The translations under genes and the position numbers were made by a program. From Bacillota bacterium (lineage in GTDB: Bacteria > Bacillota > Clostridia > Oscillospirales > Acutalibacteraceae), in NCBI GenBank assembly GCA_023420245.1, contig JAEZWL010000176.1, positions 1 through 14,173 of the forward strand: a stretch of 14,173 bases of DNA, given 5' to 3'. Of the stretch, positions 13,698-14,173 are shown piece after piece; positions within the stretch are counted from its first letter, which is position 1, and the number at the start of each line of letters is the position of its first letter. Under the pieces are notes generated by a model. The model worked only from the letters and a program-made list of their open reading frames with translations. It was not told the origin of the DNA and did no database searches.

Positions 13698-14173
13698 ATG
13701 AAATCACTTTACAAAATTAACCCCTCCGACAATGTCGCGGTAGCCCTGCAAAACTTAAAAAAAGGCGAACATATTACGCTGGAAGACGTCTCCGTTGTTC
13801 CTCAATCCGACATCACCGCCGGGCACAAGGTAGCAATCAAGCCGATTGCCCAAGGCGAGAGCATTGTGAAATACGGGTTCCCGATCGGTACGGCTGCCGA
13901 GGACATTCCCGCGGGCAAATGGGTGCATACCCACAACACCAAAACGCGCCTCGGCGATATTCTGGACTACACCTATGAGCCGGATATAAAAAAGCTGGAA
14001 TCCGTCGAGCCGAAAACCTTTCAGGGCTACAAGCGAAAAGACGGCAAGGTTGGAATTCGGAATGAGGTATGGATTATCCCGACCGTGGGGTGCGTTAATT
14101 CCGTGGCAAAACGGATTGAAGACGAGTGCCAGAAATTTCTCACGCCGGAGCTGGACGGAATTTTCTCCTACAG
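13698..14173 (+). CDS. uxaA: Altronate dehydratase, N-terminal part (cut by window edge)
   Basis: The first 158 codons of an enzyme normally about 490-500 residues long that dehydrates D-altronate to 2-keto-3-deoxy-D-gluconate. The N-terminal SAF domain (about 10-80) has VAVALQNLKKGEHITL and the metal-binding-like WVHTHNTKT end. The main altronate/galactarate dehydratase domain begins at about 108 with FQGYKRKDGKVGIRNEVWI and PTVGCVNSVA. It starts with ATG 5 nt after the uxaB stop, with AAAGGA nine nt upstream inside the uxaB end, so it is translationally coupled. It shares the uxaB promoter and O2. The similarity to E. coli UxaA over the visible part is strong, including the IKYG/VKYG-PIG motif. 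Confidence 0.95.
   Translation, partial: MKSLYKINPSDNVAVALQNLKKGEHITLEDVSVVPQSDITAGHKVAIKPIAQGESIVKYGFPIGTAAEDIPAGKWVHTHNTKTRLGDILDYTYEPDIKKLESVEPKTFQGYKRKDGKVGIRNEVWIIPTVGCVNSVAKRIEDECQKFLTPELDGIFSY

Overview
The window looks like chromosomal DNA of a Gram-positive, Firmicutes-type bacterium, most likely a Clostridia member (Oscillospirales-like, an inference from gene content). The signs are near-consensus AGGAGG ribosome binding sites with regular use of GTG and TTG starts, sigma-A promoters, compact intrinsic terminators with T-tracts, a RocB-type M20 hydrolase, a UBA/DUF4342 protein joined to an OmpR-type two-component system, a REC-CheX response regulator and a LacI-controlled galacturonate pathway. 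No phage genes, insertion sequences, CRISPR arrays, tRNA or rRNA were recognised.

Layout. (1) 1-76 (-): the first 25 codons of a gene running off the left edge. (2) 174-1850 (-): RocB-like M20 metallohydrolase, divergent from (3) 2088-4841 (+): an operon of a small UBA-DUF4342 membrane protein, an OmpR/PhoB-type response regulator and a HAMP histidine kinase that overlaps the regulator by 11 nt. (4) 4967-6244 (+): uracil permease with its own promoter, a leader inverted repeat and a strong terminator. (5) A 363-nt non-coding stretch, then 6649-7970 (+): a REC-CheX fusion and a stand-alone CheX that overlap by ATGA. A bidirectional terminator separates them from (6) 8025-8417 (-): an orphan DhaM-like PTS EIIA domain with Gln where the phosphorylated His should be. 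(7) 8612-9502 (+): AraC-type regulator with a GyrI-like ligand domain. (8) 9573-14173: a uronate catabolic locus arranged as lacI-uxaC on the minus strand and uxaB-uxaA (cut by the window edge) on the plus strand.

How the parts work together. UxaC isomerises D-galacturonate to D-tagaturonate, UxaB reduces it to D-altronate, and UxaA dehydrates that to 2-keto-3-deoxygluconate; this is the pectin/galacturonate branch. The two divergent promoters each carry the same TTGTAAGTACTTACA palindrome over the transcription start. The LacI-family protein therefore very likely represses itself with uxaC, and also uxaB-uxaA. The CheX pair has no flagellar or cheA neighbours here and looks like a self-contained phospho-switch module served by a kinase elsewhere.

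The items most worth a second look are the DhaM-like protein lacking its active-site His, the REC-CheX/CheX pair, the twin LacI operators, the UBA-DUF4342/two-component operon and a strong internal start in the AraC-GyrI gene that could yield a free ligand domain as in TipA. No complete new defence or mobile system was seen.
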